This document shows positions 9,758-21,559 of a stretch of 64,000 nt of DNA, piece by piece. The stretch is from positions 33,318 to 97,317 of the forward strand of contig JAOTOM010002292.1 of the NCBI GenBank assembly GCA_034440615.1. The letters are read 5' to 3'. Source of the DNA: Ashinkailepas kermadecensis. Taxonomy: Eukaryota > Arthropoda > Thecostraca > Neolepadidae. The notes beneath the pieces were generated by a model that ran no database searches, was not told the origin of the DNA, and saw nothing but the letters and a program-made list of their open reading frames with translations. Both the position numbers and the translations under genes were made by a program. Each line of letters opens with the position of its first letter. Position 1 is the first letter of the stretch.

Positions 9758-11640
9758 ACGAATATCAATGCAGTGAACTGTTCGTTTACCAGGTCATGTC
9801 GCGGGTGTCCTCCCCTCTTGAGGGTGAGTCCACGGTCCCACCGGACCGTGCGGGCCAGTGGAGACTCGCGACGGCAGTGCTGACACTCCACGCGAAATCG
9901 GCTGCACTATCATAAATAAAGACAATATTGAGTAGCAGTGATCACCATTAGTCGTAATTTTTTACGCCGATTCCAAAAATATGGCTATGTAACTTTATAT
10001 TGGCCTTAGTTTCAAAGTTGACATTTTACCCGCTAGGTGGAACCGGTGAGCACGCTGCCAACTCTTATGAGGCCTGGGGCACACTTTGTTTATTATTTTT
10101 CCTCGAAATTTCAAGCATATTTGGGCTTTTTAGACATATGGGCACAATAATTTTGCTAACCGCAAGTAATTGTTTTTGCACGACACAACCTAATGCACAA
10201 TAGCCGGCGGCCGGTAATACCTGTTCGCCAATCACAATCGTCGCGAGGAGGAGCCACCTGACGGCTCACGAGCGCTGGCGGGCAGTCGAGAGAGAACGCC
10301 CCAGGCCGCGAGAGCGCTCGGACTGAAAACGCTGTTCTAAATCGTTGTTATTTATGCCGGCAGACGCGCACTAAATTTCTGTCGTATGCCTGCGAAGATT
10401 GTGTCAAATTTTCAAACGAATCGGAGGAAATCGGTGAATGCGTTTCTGAATGCATGCACAACCTAATGAAATGCATCATCGATAAAGGTCAGGTCACGCG
10501 GTGTGCTGCTTTTTGTATTGATAGTGCATGCATCGGTGTTGAGATAGTGTACATTGAACGCTTCGTTTGGCCCACAAGCAGTACCCTAGTGGACCACTTT
10601 AATTTTCTGAAAGTCATCAAAACGGACCTGAGGTCAAGCACTGACCTTGCAGGTCATATGCTCGGATGTGCTGCTTCCTTGCTCGGTGGGCGATCATTCG
10701 GCGCTAATATCCACCCGATAAATATATTCAGGAAAATGTTATTCGGTACCCCGTGATTTTCTCATAGAGTGTAATGTTAAAGTCTCCGTTGACCGGAGGT
10801 CAAATGGTGACCATGAAGGTGACATGCTTGGATGTGCTGCTTTCTTGTGCGATGGGAGATTATTTGGCGCTAATGCCCATCCGATGAATGCATTTAGGTA
10901 GCAGGTATTATTCGGTACCCCGTAGATGGCAATAGAGCACGGTCAAAATGAAGTTTTGTGAACATAGGTCAAACACTGAAAGTGTAGGTCTCACGCTTCA
11001 ATGTGCTGCATCCATGAGCCATACCCAATGTCTGGGGTGTTATTTCGTCGTGCCAAGTAAAATGTTGCGGAAATTATCGAGTACACAAGAACTTGGTATA
11101 TTTGCTATTTTGAGTCCTTTTTTGGCGAACGGTGATGAATCTGTGACCATAGTGGGTGATTTTGATCGAGATGCTCTATGGACGTGCTCTATGGATATGC
11201 TCTATGGACTATCACCTGCACAAATCATGTATATCCAATGTGTCACCATGATTTTATTCGGTACCCCGTAAATAGATATAGTACATGAGTAAAACCAACT
11301 TTGTTGACCTGAAGTCAAACTGTGACATTGAAGGCCACGTAATTCGATGTGCTTCATCATTGATGGACTGCGGACATCTAGTCATTGGAATCATTCGGCT
11401 AAGTGAAACACTTTGCATTTTATGCGGTGCCCGGTTTTTACCCCAATAACCCTTCTTGACCTCTGTAGATCGAACTTCTCGTCCTACTGAATAATTGATG
11501 TTTACCTTACTTTTGCAAGCGACAAAGATCATATCCTGAGAAAATGAACAAAATCGGAGAGTATGCGAATAGGATGCTGAATGCGAATCCGAATGCGTTG
11601 CTAATATCATGGACATCAAAAATATACATTTCGTTCTAAA
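9758..11640 (-). repeat. right inverted arm with ~165-bp subterminal repeats
   Basis: Reverse-complement partner of the left arm. The core appears inverted as atgtgctgc-type sequence near 10501, 10666, 10832 and 11001, with a variant near 11347, so the period of about 165 bp and the double gap are mirrored. It lacks the MITE and the left-specific segment near 5340-5690. Confidence 0.75.
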
Positions 11641-12180
11641 AAATGTAACTTCCTCTATAGTTCCACGTGTTCAGCTCTAATACTGCTTTGCAACTGAGAC
11701 CTTTAAGCACCTACACGTGCCCTCGTACGTGAAGGTGCCTCCGTAGCTTGTGCTTTGCCAATAACATATTAAAACACCAACTGGGAAACCATCACCACAA
11801 CATCAGAGCATAGCCTTACTCTTGGACTCTGCACTAGTTCAGCATACACCACCCCGTCCATCGAGTTCTTGGTGTTGGATTATCTCTGATAGTCGTTTCC
11901 TCGATCATTCCACCTGCTTTCCGACAACACATTTGTCTCCGGGGTCTGGCGTCTGGATGGGAGATCACGCCACTGAATCTGGCCATGTGAACCAGATCAG
12001 CTCCGACCGCCCTCGTGGATCTTCCAGCACGGAGATCAGATCACCTGCTCGGTCTGGCTGTGATGCAGTCTGTATCATCACAACCTCCTTGAGTGGGTGA
12101 CTTGAAATCCCCTCCGTCTCAAGCTCGAGGATGTGTGTCTCGATGGCACCAACTGAAGTGTGTCCACCTCGGTGACGTTA
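11641..12180. other. no recognisable gene
   Basis: Unique-looking sequence between the transposon and a minisatellite. A 92-codon frame at 11822-12100 has no recognised motif and I do not treat it as a gene. Confidence 0.4.
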
Positions 12181-12412
12181 GGTGGAGGGCATGCAGCTCG
12201 GTGGCATCAGGTGGAGGGCATGCAGCTCGGTGGCATCAGGTGGAGGGCATGCACCTCAGTGGCATCAGGTGGAGGACATGCAGCTTGGTGGCATCAGGTG
12301 GAGGGCATGCAGCTCGGTGGCATCAGGTGGAGGGCATGCACCTCAGTGGCATCAGGTGGAGGACATGCAACTTGGTAGCATCAGGTGGAGGACATGCACA
12401 TCGGTGGGATCC
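12181..12412. repeat. 29-bp minisatellite, 8 units
   Basis: Eight tandem copies of a 29-bp unit beginning ggtggagggcatgcagctcg, at 12181, 12210, 12239, 12268, 12297, 12326, 12355 and 12384. The unit is not a multiple of three, so three overlapping frames are all open and all repetitive. None is credible as a protein. Confidence 0.93.
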
Positions 12413-12545
12413 GATGGCGTCATCATGCTTTCATCAGGTGGTGTACATAAATCTTGAGAGCTGAATAATACCGCACTATTTTCAGTTCGAGATGTATTTC
12501 GGCACCATGAAGTGGACACTATCCACAGTTCGACATATAGTTCGG

Positions 12546-12831
12546 CACCATGAGGTGGACAACAGCTAGACACGACCAATTGGACACGTCCCACGTCAGC
12601 ATGCGTTGGACAGTAGTTAGGCATCATCAGTTGAACACGTCTCACATCACCATGAGGTGGATAGTAGCCAGGCCCCATCAGTTAAACACGTCTCACGTCA
12701 CCATGAGGTGGACAGTAGCTAGGCACCATCAGTTAAACACGTCTCACGTCACCATGAGGTGGACAGTAGCCAGGCACCATCAGTTAAACACGTCTCACAG
12801 CACCATGAGGTAGACAGTAGCTAGGCATCGT
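12546..12831. repeat. 51-bp minisatellite, copy 1
   Basis: About five and a half units of 51 bp with the core caccatgaggtggacagtag and acacgtctcac. The same array recurs at 41259-41560. Being 17 codons long, it can be read as a 17-residue repeat (MRWTVARHHQL...TSHST). One unit carries TAG in place of TGG at 12811-12813. Confidence 0.92.
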
Positions 12832-13218
12832 AAGGAGGCTTACATTCTTCGGCACGAAATTTTCGATAATTTCCTTCCCGACAAGGCCGAAAGACGTCCG
12901 GCCAGATCCCGACCACCAGCTCCCTCCCTTATCATTGCATGTTTTGAAACCCACCCTAACCAGATCGGCAAGGATGTGTCCAGATTAAATGCGGCAGTCA
13001 GAGAATCTGGAGCAACACCAGCTCCGCGTCTGAGCAAAACGACACGAAAAAGGTCATCGGATCGTAAGACCAGCAACCCCCGGTGGAAAATTCCCGCTCC
13101 AGCAGAACGTCACGAAGGCCCCAGGCGGCATCGAGACACACATGGCTTTAGGGAAAGAAATGGTGTACTCCCGTCAATCAAGAGCCAAAACTTAATCCGA
13201 AGCCCGGGGAGTGGTTAG
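12814..13218 (+). CDS. unrecognised open frame, 134 codons
   Basis: Open from just after an in-frame TAG in the minisatellite to the TAG at 13216-13218, in the same frame as the 17-codon repeat. It reads RHEIFDNFLPDKAERRPARS, then SLIIACFETHPNQIGKDVSR, then a basic Ser/Arg/Pro tail. No ATG opens the non-repetitive part and I recognise no family. It could be an exon fragment of an unknown gene or chance; the composition is less repetitive than its neighbours. Confidence 0.2.
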   Translation, partial: TVARHRKEAYILRHEIFDNFLPDKAERRPARSRPPAPSLIIACFETHPNQIGKDVSRLNAAVRESGATPAPRLSKTTRKRSSDRKTSNPRWKIPAPAERHEGPRRHRDTHGFRERNGVLPSIKSQNLIRSPGSG

Positions 13219-13818
13219 AGACTACAGGGGGTGGAGCCAGAGGAAGAGTCAAGAAAACGAGCAGACTTACAGGAGGACAGACTCACACTCACGGACGGAC
13301 AGTCTCAGGCAGAGCCCAGAAGGGGAAGACGAGACAGACGAAGAGGTCAGCTGTAGAACATACGCACTGAACCACCAGCAAAATGTGAGTGCATCTCTCT
13401 GTCATGCCCTCTTCCTTCTTCCAAACCTTATCGGACCGACCTCGTTTCTATTACGCAGCTATTGCCTCCTCAACCTCATTCACTCTGCTGAAAGGAGTTA
13501 CCCGTCTGATGGGGAGGGGGGGGGACAAATAGGATAAATTCGAAGTGATGTGTGGGGAGATATTTGCGACACGGCAGGTGGCGCCGACGTCGTGCACCTC
13601 GTAAAGAAGGGTAGGTTATGGAGATGAGGGGTGGACGGAGAATGCGTGTGCCAAGAGCGTTTACCGGTCCTGCTGGCGTACTTTGTATCTACATGTAAAT
13701 ATATTACCCTTGAGCATATAAATGTTTGACGGACAGGTGGAAAGGAATCTCGGCGATACAAAAATGGAGCATAGCTTGGGCTAACGATCAGGGATAATAG
13801 GCACCAATCGGTTCCTAA
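13219..13818. other. no recognisable gene
   Basis: Mixed-composition DNA with an 8-9 base G run near 13516. Nothing supported. Confidence 0.4.
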
Positions 13819-13999
13819 CATCCGTCGTGTAGGACCCCCGGGCCAGAGCGGCCGTGTATATGGCCATCGCTCGGTCTGGTGGCACGCATATTGATATCTG
13901 TCCGTGCAACATCAGCCACGAAGGACCCTAGGGTAGAGCAGCCGTGAGAATGGCAATCGCTCGGCGCTAGAGCACGCATGTTGAGAACTGTGCGTGCAA
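13819..13999. repeat. tandem duplication, ~91-bp unit
   Basis: Two adjacent diverged copies (13819-13909 and 13910-13999), each with 'ggccgtg' or 'agccgtg', 'atcgctcgg', a 'gcacgcat' block, and ending gtgcaa. Confidence 0.75.
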
Positions 14000-15122
14000 T
14001 AACCATGTCTTCTCCCTCCTCGTCCAACGCGCTCGACCATTACATTAACAGGAGTTAAAACAATTAAAGTATAGCCAATCTACCCGCCGTGGTGCAGACT
14101 AGTTCAAAATCCAAAACTCTAGGGGTGTCCTCCAGTTGTGCGTTCAGTCACGTAACTTTCGGAATGAACCAGGTAGCATTTAGGTCAAATGTCGATGGCC
14201 GAGTCAGCGGCACGAGTTCCGACAGCAGTCAGCGACCCTCCGTGGAGATAAACATGAATGGATGACGTCATGGATACGACCCTCCCGGTCGGTAGCGTAG
14301 TACATACCTGGGCGACCAGGTGGACAGAGGGGAGGATATTTACGTCCATAACTGAAATGGCGGGCCATGTCTCGGGGGCTGAGGGGTACGTGTCACGCTT
14401 TTCCCTCGGATAGACGTGAATAGTACCGTGTGTACTCTCCCGACTCGACAAGGGATGATTCTCACATGATGTTTGGATATTTGTCTAGGTATTAATTTGC
14501 TGTATGAAGTAAATTTAAACGCGAGGCCTGCGAGCCGTCCTCCTATGGACCGAACGTTCTCGGATAATGGCAGTAAGAGCTCAAGCCAGTCTAAATTGTC
14601 TAGAATATGCATGTTGTTATATATGGTCTGCGTTTGGATGTCTAATTGCGAGAGGGAGCGATGATCGGACACTTCAGAGGCATTAGCTCACCTTCTCTGG
14701 TTCTTTGACCGCAAAATCCCGCTGGCCTCTGCGACTTAGGGGCGCAGATGGTCGGCGAGCATAGCATGCATGTTTGCGCCGTCAAGTAAGGCGCCACATT
14801 GCGTTCGCCGGAAGTTCGGCCGGACTGTAGGTACACTGTAAACAAATGTAGAACCCCTTGGGTGCTAATCGGTGCAGCAAAAACCAGCATCCGTAAGGTG
14901 TTTTTAAACACCCTAGATGGTGCTACCAGTACCGCCCCTGTAAAATCTAGATTCTTATCACAGTGCCCATGGCGCTACCTGTAGTACGATGTAGCTAGTA
15001 CCTTGATGCTAGCATGGTGGTAATATCCTAGTACCCGTATCATGCTAACCACATATTTCAACCCCCGTAGGGTACTAGGGTAACACTAGCACCCAATTAA
15101 TATTATGGGTGCTAAATGGGTG
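14000..15122. other. no recognisable gene
   Basis: Includes a short palindrome, ggtgtttttaaacacc, at about 14898 and several 'gtgctacc' / 'gtaccttg' motifs between 14870 and 15200 that look like a small decayed repeat. No gene supported. Confidence 0.4.
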
Positions 15123-15152
15123 CTACCATCAGAGCAATGGCTCTGATGGTAG
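15123..15152. repeat. perfect 12-bp hairpin
   Basis: ctaccatcagag at 15123-15134, a six-base loop, then the exact inverse ctctgatggtag at 15141-15152. It may be the centre of a small decayed foldback element. Function unknown. Confidence 0.85.
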
Positions 15153-16015
15153 GACTTCCAAGGTACTGAAATGCTTAGGTACTCTTTCTAGTACCTTGAC
15201 GCTAATCCAAGCATATCAGGAAAACGACAATAGTACTTATCGTAGAACCCTTGACAAATGCACATATACTAGTTGTAGATTCTATTGGTTACTTCTAAAC
15301 GACTTATCGTTTCGAAGAACCAAATGGATTATACAATTAATATTCATGCATCTTCCATAGTGCCATGATTAGTACCATTTTCATACACAAACACAGCAAA
15401 ACAAGCAAGCAAAGCACAAGTGCTGATGTTTAATGGCCGCCGCGTGTTTAACGAGACGTTACAAACAAATATTTGTATAAAAACGACACCCTGACCTCTA
15501 GAGAAACCACTGGAAAACTCAGTGCCCTCATTACAATGTGACAATTTGTGACAACTCTTCATGTGGTCACATTTTCCCGGCTTGATTCACAGTTCAGCAG
15601 ACGCTTGGCCGCCTGGAACTCCTTCCACACGACCACATACAGCCCAGGCAGTCATGTGAACAACTCTGTATTATAAGGTTCACATAGCCCTAATGCACTT
15701 CACAGAACATCACAAGTAATCACAGAGAGTATTCATCACTCGTGCAACTCCAAAACAAAACACTTCTCCAGAACACCTTAAATCAGCCCCCCACCCCCAC
15801 CCCCACCCCCGACGATGCACCCCATGATCAATTAAACATACCACTTGTGTTTTAATCACAGATGCTGAAGGTTCAATCTTAGCCTCCAAGGACGGTTCAC
15901 CGCCCTAAACAACTAAATTGTCCCTCAGACAAGTTCTGCTGGCTGTCCTTCAGGTCTCATAGCTGCTGAATGAGCCTGAGACATTTCATGGAAGGGCGTA
16001 CTCCATCGTCAATGT
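15153..16015. other. no recognisable gene
   Basis: AT-rich with a C-rich simple run near 15787-15812. Nothing supported. Confidence 0.4.
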
Positions 16016-16260
16016 CTAGACCATATCGTTGAGCGAAAAACAACAGTGAAGAACCTTCCTCGGAAAGGCGAGGTGAAACACTGAGAAAGTGAGTTTGAGC
16101 GCAACAAGCGCTTCCAGCTCATTAGCAGCTGTCATCTGTGGTATACCGCCCACTTGTATTACCAAGTTGTTTATGCTTGGCACCACGCTATCCTCTGGAG
16201 CAGTGAAGACATCCTCAATTAGCACACCAAGCAGGCGGATCACTTGATGAAGCGGTTGAT
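16016..16260 (-). CDS. candidate terminal exon of an unknown protein
   Basis: On the minus strand a good splice acceptor (pyrimidine-rich 'ctgtgtttgtgcatcttcag') ends at 16261. It is followed by about 81 codons of non-repetitive sequence running to the TAG at 16016-16018: QPLHQVIRLLGVLIEDVF, PSINNLVIQVGGIPQMTAA, LEALVALKLTFSVFHLAFP. The hydrophobic tail resembles, only loosely and from memory, the C-termini of uncharacterised invertebrate repeat-associated proteins. Upstream exons are not visible. Base composition is richer than the AT-rich flank. Chance remains possible. Confidence 0.3.
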
Positions 16261-16469
16261 CTGAAGATGCACAAACACAGCATAAGATATATATGATTGC
16301 AACAGAACTTGATCGAGCGTAAAGCTTTAATGTTTTAATGAAATGGTTGATTTTACTGCATTTTATTGCATTGCATATATATATTGCATTTATTGATTTT
16401 ATTGTTGATATTGCAATTTCGCTAATAAAAACAGCATCAAGGAATAGCAGAAGCAAAAGGTGATTAAAG

Positions 16470-17125
16470 GGTAAATTTGCAGTATAGGGTGTTTTTTATG
16501 TTCAGAATACCATGTTTATGAAGGTGACTAAGATGATGGGATCACTTATTTTCTGTGCAAGTGAGAAAAAATGGATTTGTTTTAAAGAAGAAGAAAAAAA
16601 ATTTCCAACTTTAAAATCCCAAACTAACCTAACTTAACCAAACCTAACCCATTTGCTTGCTTTATGGAGGCAAATGCTTGTAAAAACGTTTCTTGGTACC
16701 ACCTTAAAGCACAAAAGTTTCCAAAATTTTCACAATTTTTTAATTAGTATTTTTTTCCATCAAGAGCAGCTTAGATTAGGTTAAGTTAGGCTATGCTAGG
16801 TTAGGTTTCTTTTTTAATTTTGAGAATCTTCACCAAATAAATCGCTTGACAAGTTTCTAATTTTTTTTAATTTGTTCTCTCCAAAAGTAGGTTAGGCTAG
16901 GTTAGGCTAGGTTATGTTGCATTTTTATTTTATTTATTAAACATTTCTTTTCATGCTATTCTACCTAACTCAAAGCCACATTTTTGGTATTATTTTGCTC
17001 ACAACCTGAAAAGTAAGCATTTCTACAGAAAATAAGTGGTCCCATCATCTTAGTTACCTTCATAAACATGGCATTCAAAATAAAAATTCCAAGACAAAAC
17101 AAACACATTATACTGCAAATTTACC
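16470..17125. mobile_element. MITE with 17-bp TIRs and perfect 8-bp TSD
   Basis: 656 bp bounded by perfect inverted GGTAAATTTGCAGTATA, flanked on both sides by gattaaag (16462-16469 and 17126-17133). Homology between the arms extends inward for about 100 bp, including atgtttatgaaggt and aagatgatggga. The interior holds several CCTAACC / TTAGGTTAGG tracts. No coding capacity. An 8-bp TSD suits hAT or P-like mobilisation. Confidence 0.9.
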
Positions 17126-17304
17126 GATTAAAGAACACAAAATAGACCTCCTTGGAGCGGACAAATTCAACGATACGACGTTGTTGCTTAAAACAATCTG
17201 ATGTGATGTATGTGAATTTGGCCAGCCCGCCACCGTGTGGTGATGTCGGCTGTTTAAAACAATGCTTCCTAGGGACATACAAGTGTTAAAACGTACATCC
17301 GTTC

Positions 17305-17316
17305 TGCGCATGCGCA
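17305..17316. promoter_or_regulatory. NRF1-like palindrome
   Basis: tgcgcatgcgca is a perfect match to the core bound by the NRF1 family in animals. It sits in a short GC-richer island just downstream of the MITE. No gene can be attached to it, so function is conjecture. Confidence 0.2.
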
Positions 17317-18910
17317 ATTTATTGTGAAAATATTCTTGATTCGGTGGGAATAATGGCGCTTTTGGCGCAATCATCGGTGCATGACATATATTGTTTACGT
17401 TTTCGCTCCAGAATAAATCTTGATGGCATCATATTCCTTTTGCTGTAGGCTAGGTAATATGGAAGTATGTCCACTTCAGTCCAAAACAATAACATATAGG
17501 AGTTACACCTTTGATACTGATGACATCAGGTGTATCAGGATTTGTGGATGGACACAGGGACACAAGCCATGTAATATTGCATGTGCTTTCACAGCGAGGG
17601 ATGCCTGAGTGAGAAATGTACCCGGCCATGCGTTTTATATTATATAAAATTTTCCAACAGCCAAATAATACAGTTAGAAACTTCCCCAAATATCACAACA
17701 TCTCAGAATCATTATATAAATGTTTGGACGTTCAAAATTGACCATGCTCATTATCAAACTGGGGATAGGCACCATTCATCCTACAATCCCAGTATTTTAA
17801 TGTTAGTTTGCTGGATAAGCATACCGTGTCTGAATACCTACATGTTCAAGTTCTGAAGCAGTGTTCAGATTTGTTTGATTTGGATGCCACATGCAAATGA
17901 TATGCCTAGGCTTCCCATTTGTTTTGCAAAATTCCAAATTGTGGCAATATACCTACACACCATACCTGGTGATATTTAATTGGAAACATTTCCTGTAAGA
18001 GTGCACAAATTCCAGTATTGCTATGCTTTAAGTATTCACAGCACATGTTGTGCATGTATATTGACTCCATAAAGAAAACAGGGGAAAAGTTTTGTTAGCT
18101 TCGGTTATATTAGGTTTTTCTGTGGAAAATTCTGGAGGTTATTTTTTCATTTCAATTTTTGGATGACCAATAATTTCTTCTGTAAATGGTTACATTTCAG
18201 GATGCAGGCAATAAAGGGGCTTTGAGTTGGGAAATATTCCAAGAATAATGACATTAGGAAAGAAAAGGGAACATAATTTAACATAACCCAGCCTAACCTC
18301 TTGTCAGAAGAAATCATCTGAAAAGCTAGATGACCAGTGCAGTTGATGTGCCCTGAAGCCCAAATCATCTTAAAAATGCTTTTAATAAATGGTATTATTG
18401 CAGTTTAAGGTAGCCATGACAAGTTTTACACACATTTCCCCTCCATGGAGCATACAAAGGTGTAAGCTAAGTAAGATAGGCTGAATGCTAGATACATTTT
18501 CAATAAAAAAAAGAAAAAAAAGAAGAGTTTTCTTCTTCAAAAACTGGTCAGGCTAGGTTAGCTAGGTTAGGTTTTTTTTTACATTGAAAATGTTTGCAAA
18601 AAAATGTTCAGAAATTTTATGTTTCAAAATAATTTATTTCTTGCATGAAAGTTTACGCTAGGTTATTTTTGGATATGTTACATTTTTCTGTATTTTCAAT
18701 GTTACTTAATACTTAATATGAAATACAAATCATTTCCAAAAGTATATTTTTTCAGAGATGGGACACAATAAAAACTACTGCTTCCCAAAATGAAAAACTT
18801 GATTATCAGAATGGTCAAATGTTTGAATTCATTGATCGTTTGTAGGTGCATGTCACTAATCTGTTTGACTCTGTGGTGCTGGGATATATATGTATGCTCC
18901 TTAGCCCCTA
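17317..18910. other. AT-rich DNA with decayed TTAGG-type repeats
   Basis: No gene seen. From about 18150 to 18740 there are fragments resembling the GGTAAAT-type MITE family ('acacacatttcccctccat', 'ggtcaggctaggttagctagg'). Confidence 0.5.
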
Positions 18911-20019
18911 GTGTTGCCCAGGGCTCAAAAATAGCGCCGTCCTGGCGATAGCGTAGGCGACCAGGTGCAGACTCACCAGGCTGCAGTGGCGACCAAAACC
19001 ATAATTTTTATTTGATATGTCCGTCAACATTTGAACCATACATGATAGAATTAGGCGATGTATCAGATATTTTCATTTAGCAGGAATGATCTGTTTCCAG
19101 ATCAAAAGTATACTATGAACTTACCGCTAATGCTACCAAAACTCCCATCCTTCTAACCTACCATATTTATACTAGAACCTCCCGTCGGCACAGGACGGCG
19201 CTTTTCTGACAACCATAATGCTAAACCAATGGCATACCGTGGTCGCCAAAATCGCCGACGGAACGCCGACCCGCCGACCAATGTGGTCGTCGCCTTGGAA
19301 TCTAGTTGTAAATGAGGAATTGGAAATCAGGCAACTCTTGGCGGCTTGTTCAGTCGTTGTTCGAAAATTGGTTGTTTACGGTACTTGTACCTAATCGTGA
19401 GATGTGAATTAATGTCGCGTTTTCGTGAATTGATTGCTTGACTGCCTTGATTCATATTGACATTGCCGACGTAGGTACCTAGTTAGATATCCAGGCGTGG
19501 ACTCCATTCAACCATTCAAGATACTTACAGGGAGCCAGTTTGCTCCTGGAGGTCAGAGGTCAAATTGGATCAGGATACTACAGAAAGGTATGTTGATGCT
19601 CTTACCTACATAGGCACCTAGGTAGGAATCAGTGTCCAGAGTGTAAGCATTGGTAAGCTTGTTTTTTTACTTTGGATATGGCATTTTAAGACAAAAATAT
19701 TATAAGAACATGTTTCATAATGGAATTAAGATGATGTAGCATGTTGCCTACCTAACCAGTTACCTATTACCAGCACAAGTGCATGCATACTTTTCAGTTT
19801 GTAATGAAGATTATATCAACATGTTGATATTTAGTTGGGACAATATATAATGAAAAAGAATGTAATATGTAAAATAAATCCTAATGTAACATAGCTGCTG
19901 CTGCTAGTTGATTTTATGCTTTATCCCAAGTGTTATGTCAAGGCTTTCATTCTAACCTAGTCTTTTTCTTTCTTGAAAGAAATATATCAGAGTCGAACAC
20001 TATCTTCAGAAAAATGAAA

Positions 20020-21230
20020 AATCAAACATTTTCTGCAAAAAAACAAGAAAGCGTAACATAATTTCATTCCACTTTGAGCAGGAATGAATGGTTCCATTGT
20101 CTTCATCATGTTCAGAAATATGATCTCACAATTTTGAGTATAATTGCACTTTAAGGTATGCATGAGGGAAGTTTTGCACACATTTTACCTCCATGAAGCA
20201 AACAATAGGGTAAGGATTGGTTGGGTTAAGCTTTTCTTTTAAGTTGAAAACATTCCCTTTTTAACATTTTTCAACAAAAAAGTCTTTCTTGAAAAACAGA
20301 TTGAGCTAGGGTAGGCTATGTTATGTTTTTGAATTTGAAAATGTTTGAGAAAAAATAGAAAATTTCATTTTTGCAAGGAATGCATTTTCTTACAATGAGG
20401 GTTAGGCTAGGCTAGGTTAGGTTATGTTATGCTACATTTTTATCTTTCTTTTGCACATTATTTTTATGCTATGTTAACCAACTGCAAGCCTTTGTTGGTG
20501 TTATTTTGCCTACTAACTGAAAAGTATGCATATGCACAGGAAATGAGTGGTCACATCATGTTGGCCCCCTTCATAGAGATTGCATTGGAAAAAGAAAGTC
20601 CAAGAATTCAAAAATTTCCTTAAGGTGCATATTTACCTAATATTGTTCTGAAGTGTCATGTCATTTTGAAAGTAAAAAAAAACATTTAGTGTAAAATTTT
20701 GGGTATTATCGTGCTTTTATGTATTCAGAGGACAAGTTTTACACACATTTTACTGCCATGAAGCAAAGAATGTTGTTTGGTTTGGTTACATGAGGTTAGT
20801 TTATGTGTTTTTAGTGATAACAATTTTCCCTTTTTTAACAAACAAAAGTGTTGATTTTCCCTTCAAAAGCAGGTTAGGCTAGGTTAGGTTAAGTTTTTAA
20901 TTTGGTGAATCTTGAGAAATAAGGATGAAATCTTTCTTTTTTTATATTTCTTTCCTCATGGTAGCTTTGTTAGGTTATGCTATTTCTTTTGCTTTTGAAC
21001 ATTATTTGTATGCAATATTACCCAATTGAAAGCCACCTTTTTAGTGTTCTTCTACCTGCCAACTGAAAAACAAGCATTTGCAGAGGACATTTAGCGGTCA
21101 CATCATGTTAACCATGTTCATAAACCATTGGAAAAGGAAGGTCCAATAATTCAAAAAATTACCTCAAATCATAAACTTACCACCTTTTGTGGGGACAAAA
21201 TTAACTTTACTTTTGTATTTCATTAAATTA
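20020..21230 (+). repeat. TTAGG-rich MITE-like segments inside the outer hAT
   Basis: Two successive segments (about 20148-20640 and 20690-21180) share the order 'acacacattttac..ccatgaagcaa', a TTAGGCTAGGTTAGG tract, 'aactgaaaa..aagcat' and 'tggtcacatcatgtt'. They have inverted counterparts at about 27290-28060 and 28930-29300 in the inner copy. They resemble the MITEs at 16470 and 45835 and are probably ancient nested copies. Confidence 0.6.
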
Positions 21231-21559
21231 GAAATCCTAACATAAGATATCCTATGATAACACCTTTGCTTTACAGAGGAAAAGCATGTGATTACTGATT
21301 AGCATGTCTTGTATACAGTCTAAACTACAAATTTCTGAAGCTCCTAAGATGGCAAGTGGAGAAGGTTTAGATAAAGATACCGATATGGAAGAACATTGGA
21401 ATGTAGCGGTGGTGCTGATTTGGTCTGCTTACTTTGCTTTTCTTTTCCATCCACCTCGCCATGCCAGAATTTGTTATGCAATTTCCAATTATTTTTAAAA
21501 GAAAAAACAGCAACTCTAATATGTACACAGATTACAGCACAATGATGTTACTTTTCTTT

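Larger units (their letters stand above)
4080..11640 (+). mobile_element. large DNA transposon with ~2-kb inverted arms and one central ORF
   Basis: The sequence from about 4080 to 7035 matches the reverse complement of about 9758 to 11640 over its length, with local gaps. Landmarks: 'ccatgatattagca' (4110s) pairs with 11610s; 'cgcttgcaaaagtaagg' (about 4200) with about 11510; 'atttttggaatcggcgta' (6210s) with 9965-9985; 'cgcgacatgacctg' (about 6411) with about 9793. Only the transposase-like ORF (7377-9569) and short flanks lie between the arms. The exact termini and target duplication could not be fixed by eye. This is the architecture of a DNA transposon with long inverted repeats. The central protein looks hAT-like, but the superfamily is not certain. 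Confidence 0.75.

Noticed and set aside
12093..12464. Three overlapping plus-strand open frames with GGH/WHQ repeats
   Set aside because: All three frames are open through a 29-bp repeat. No start or domain is plausible.
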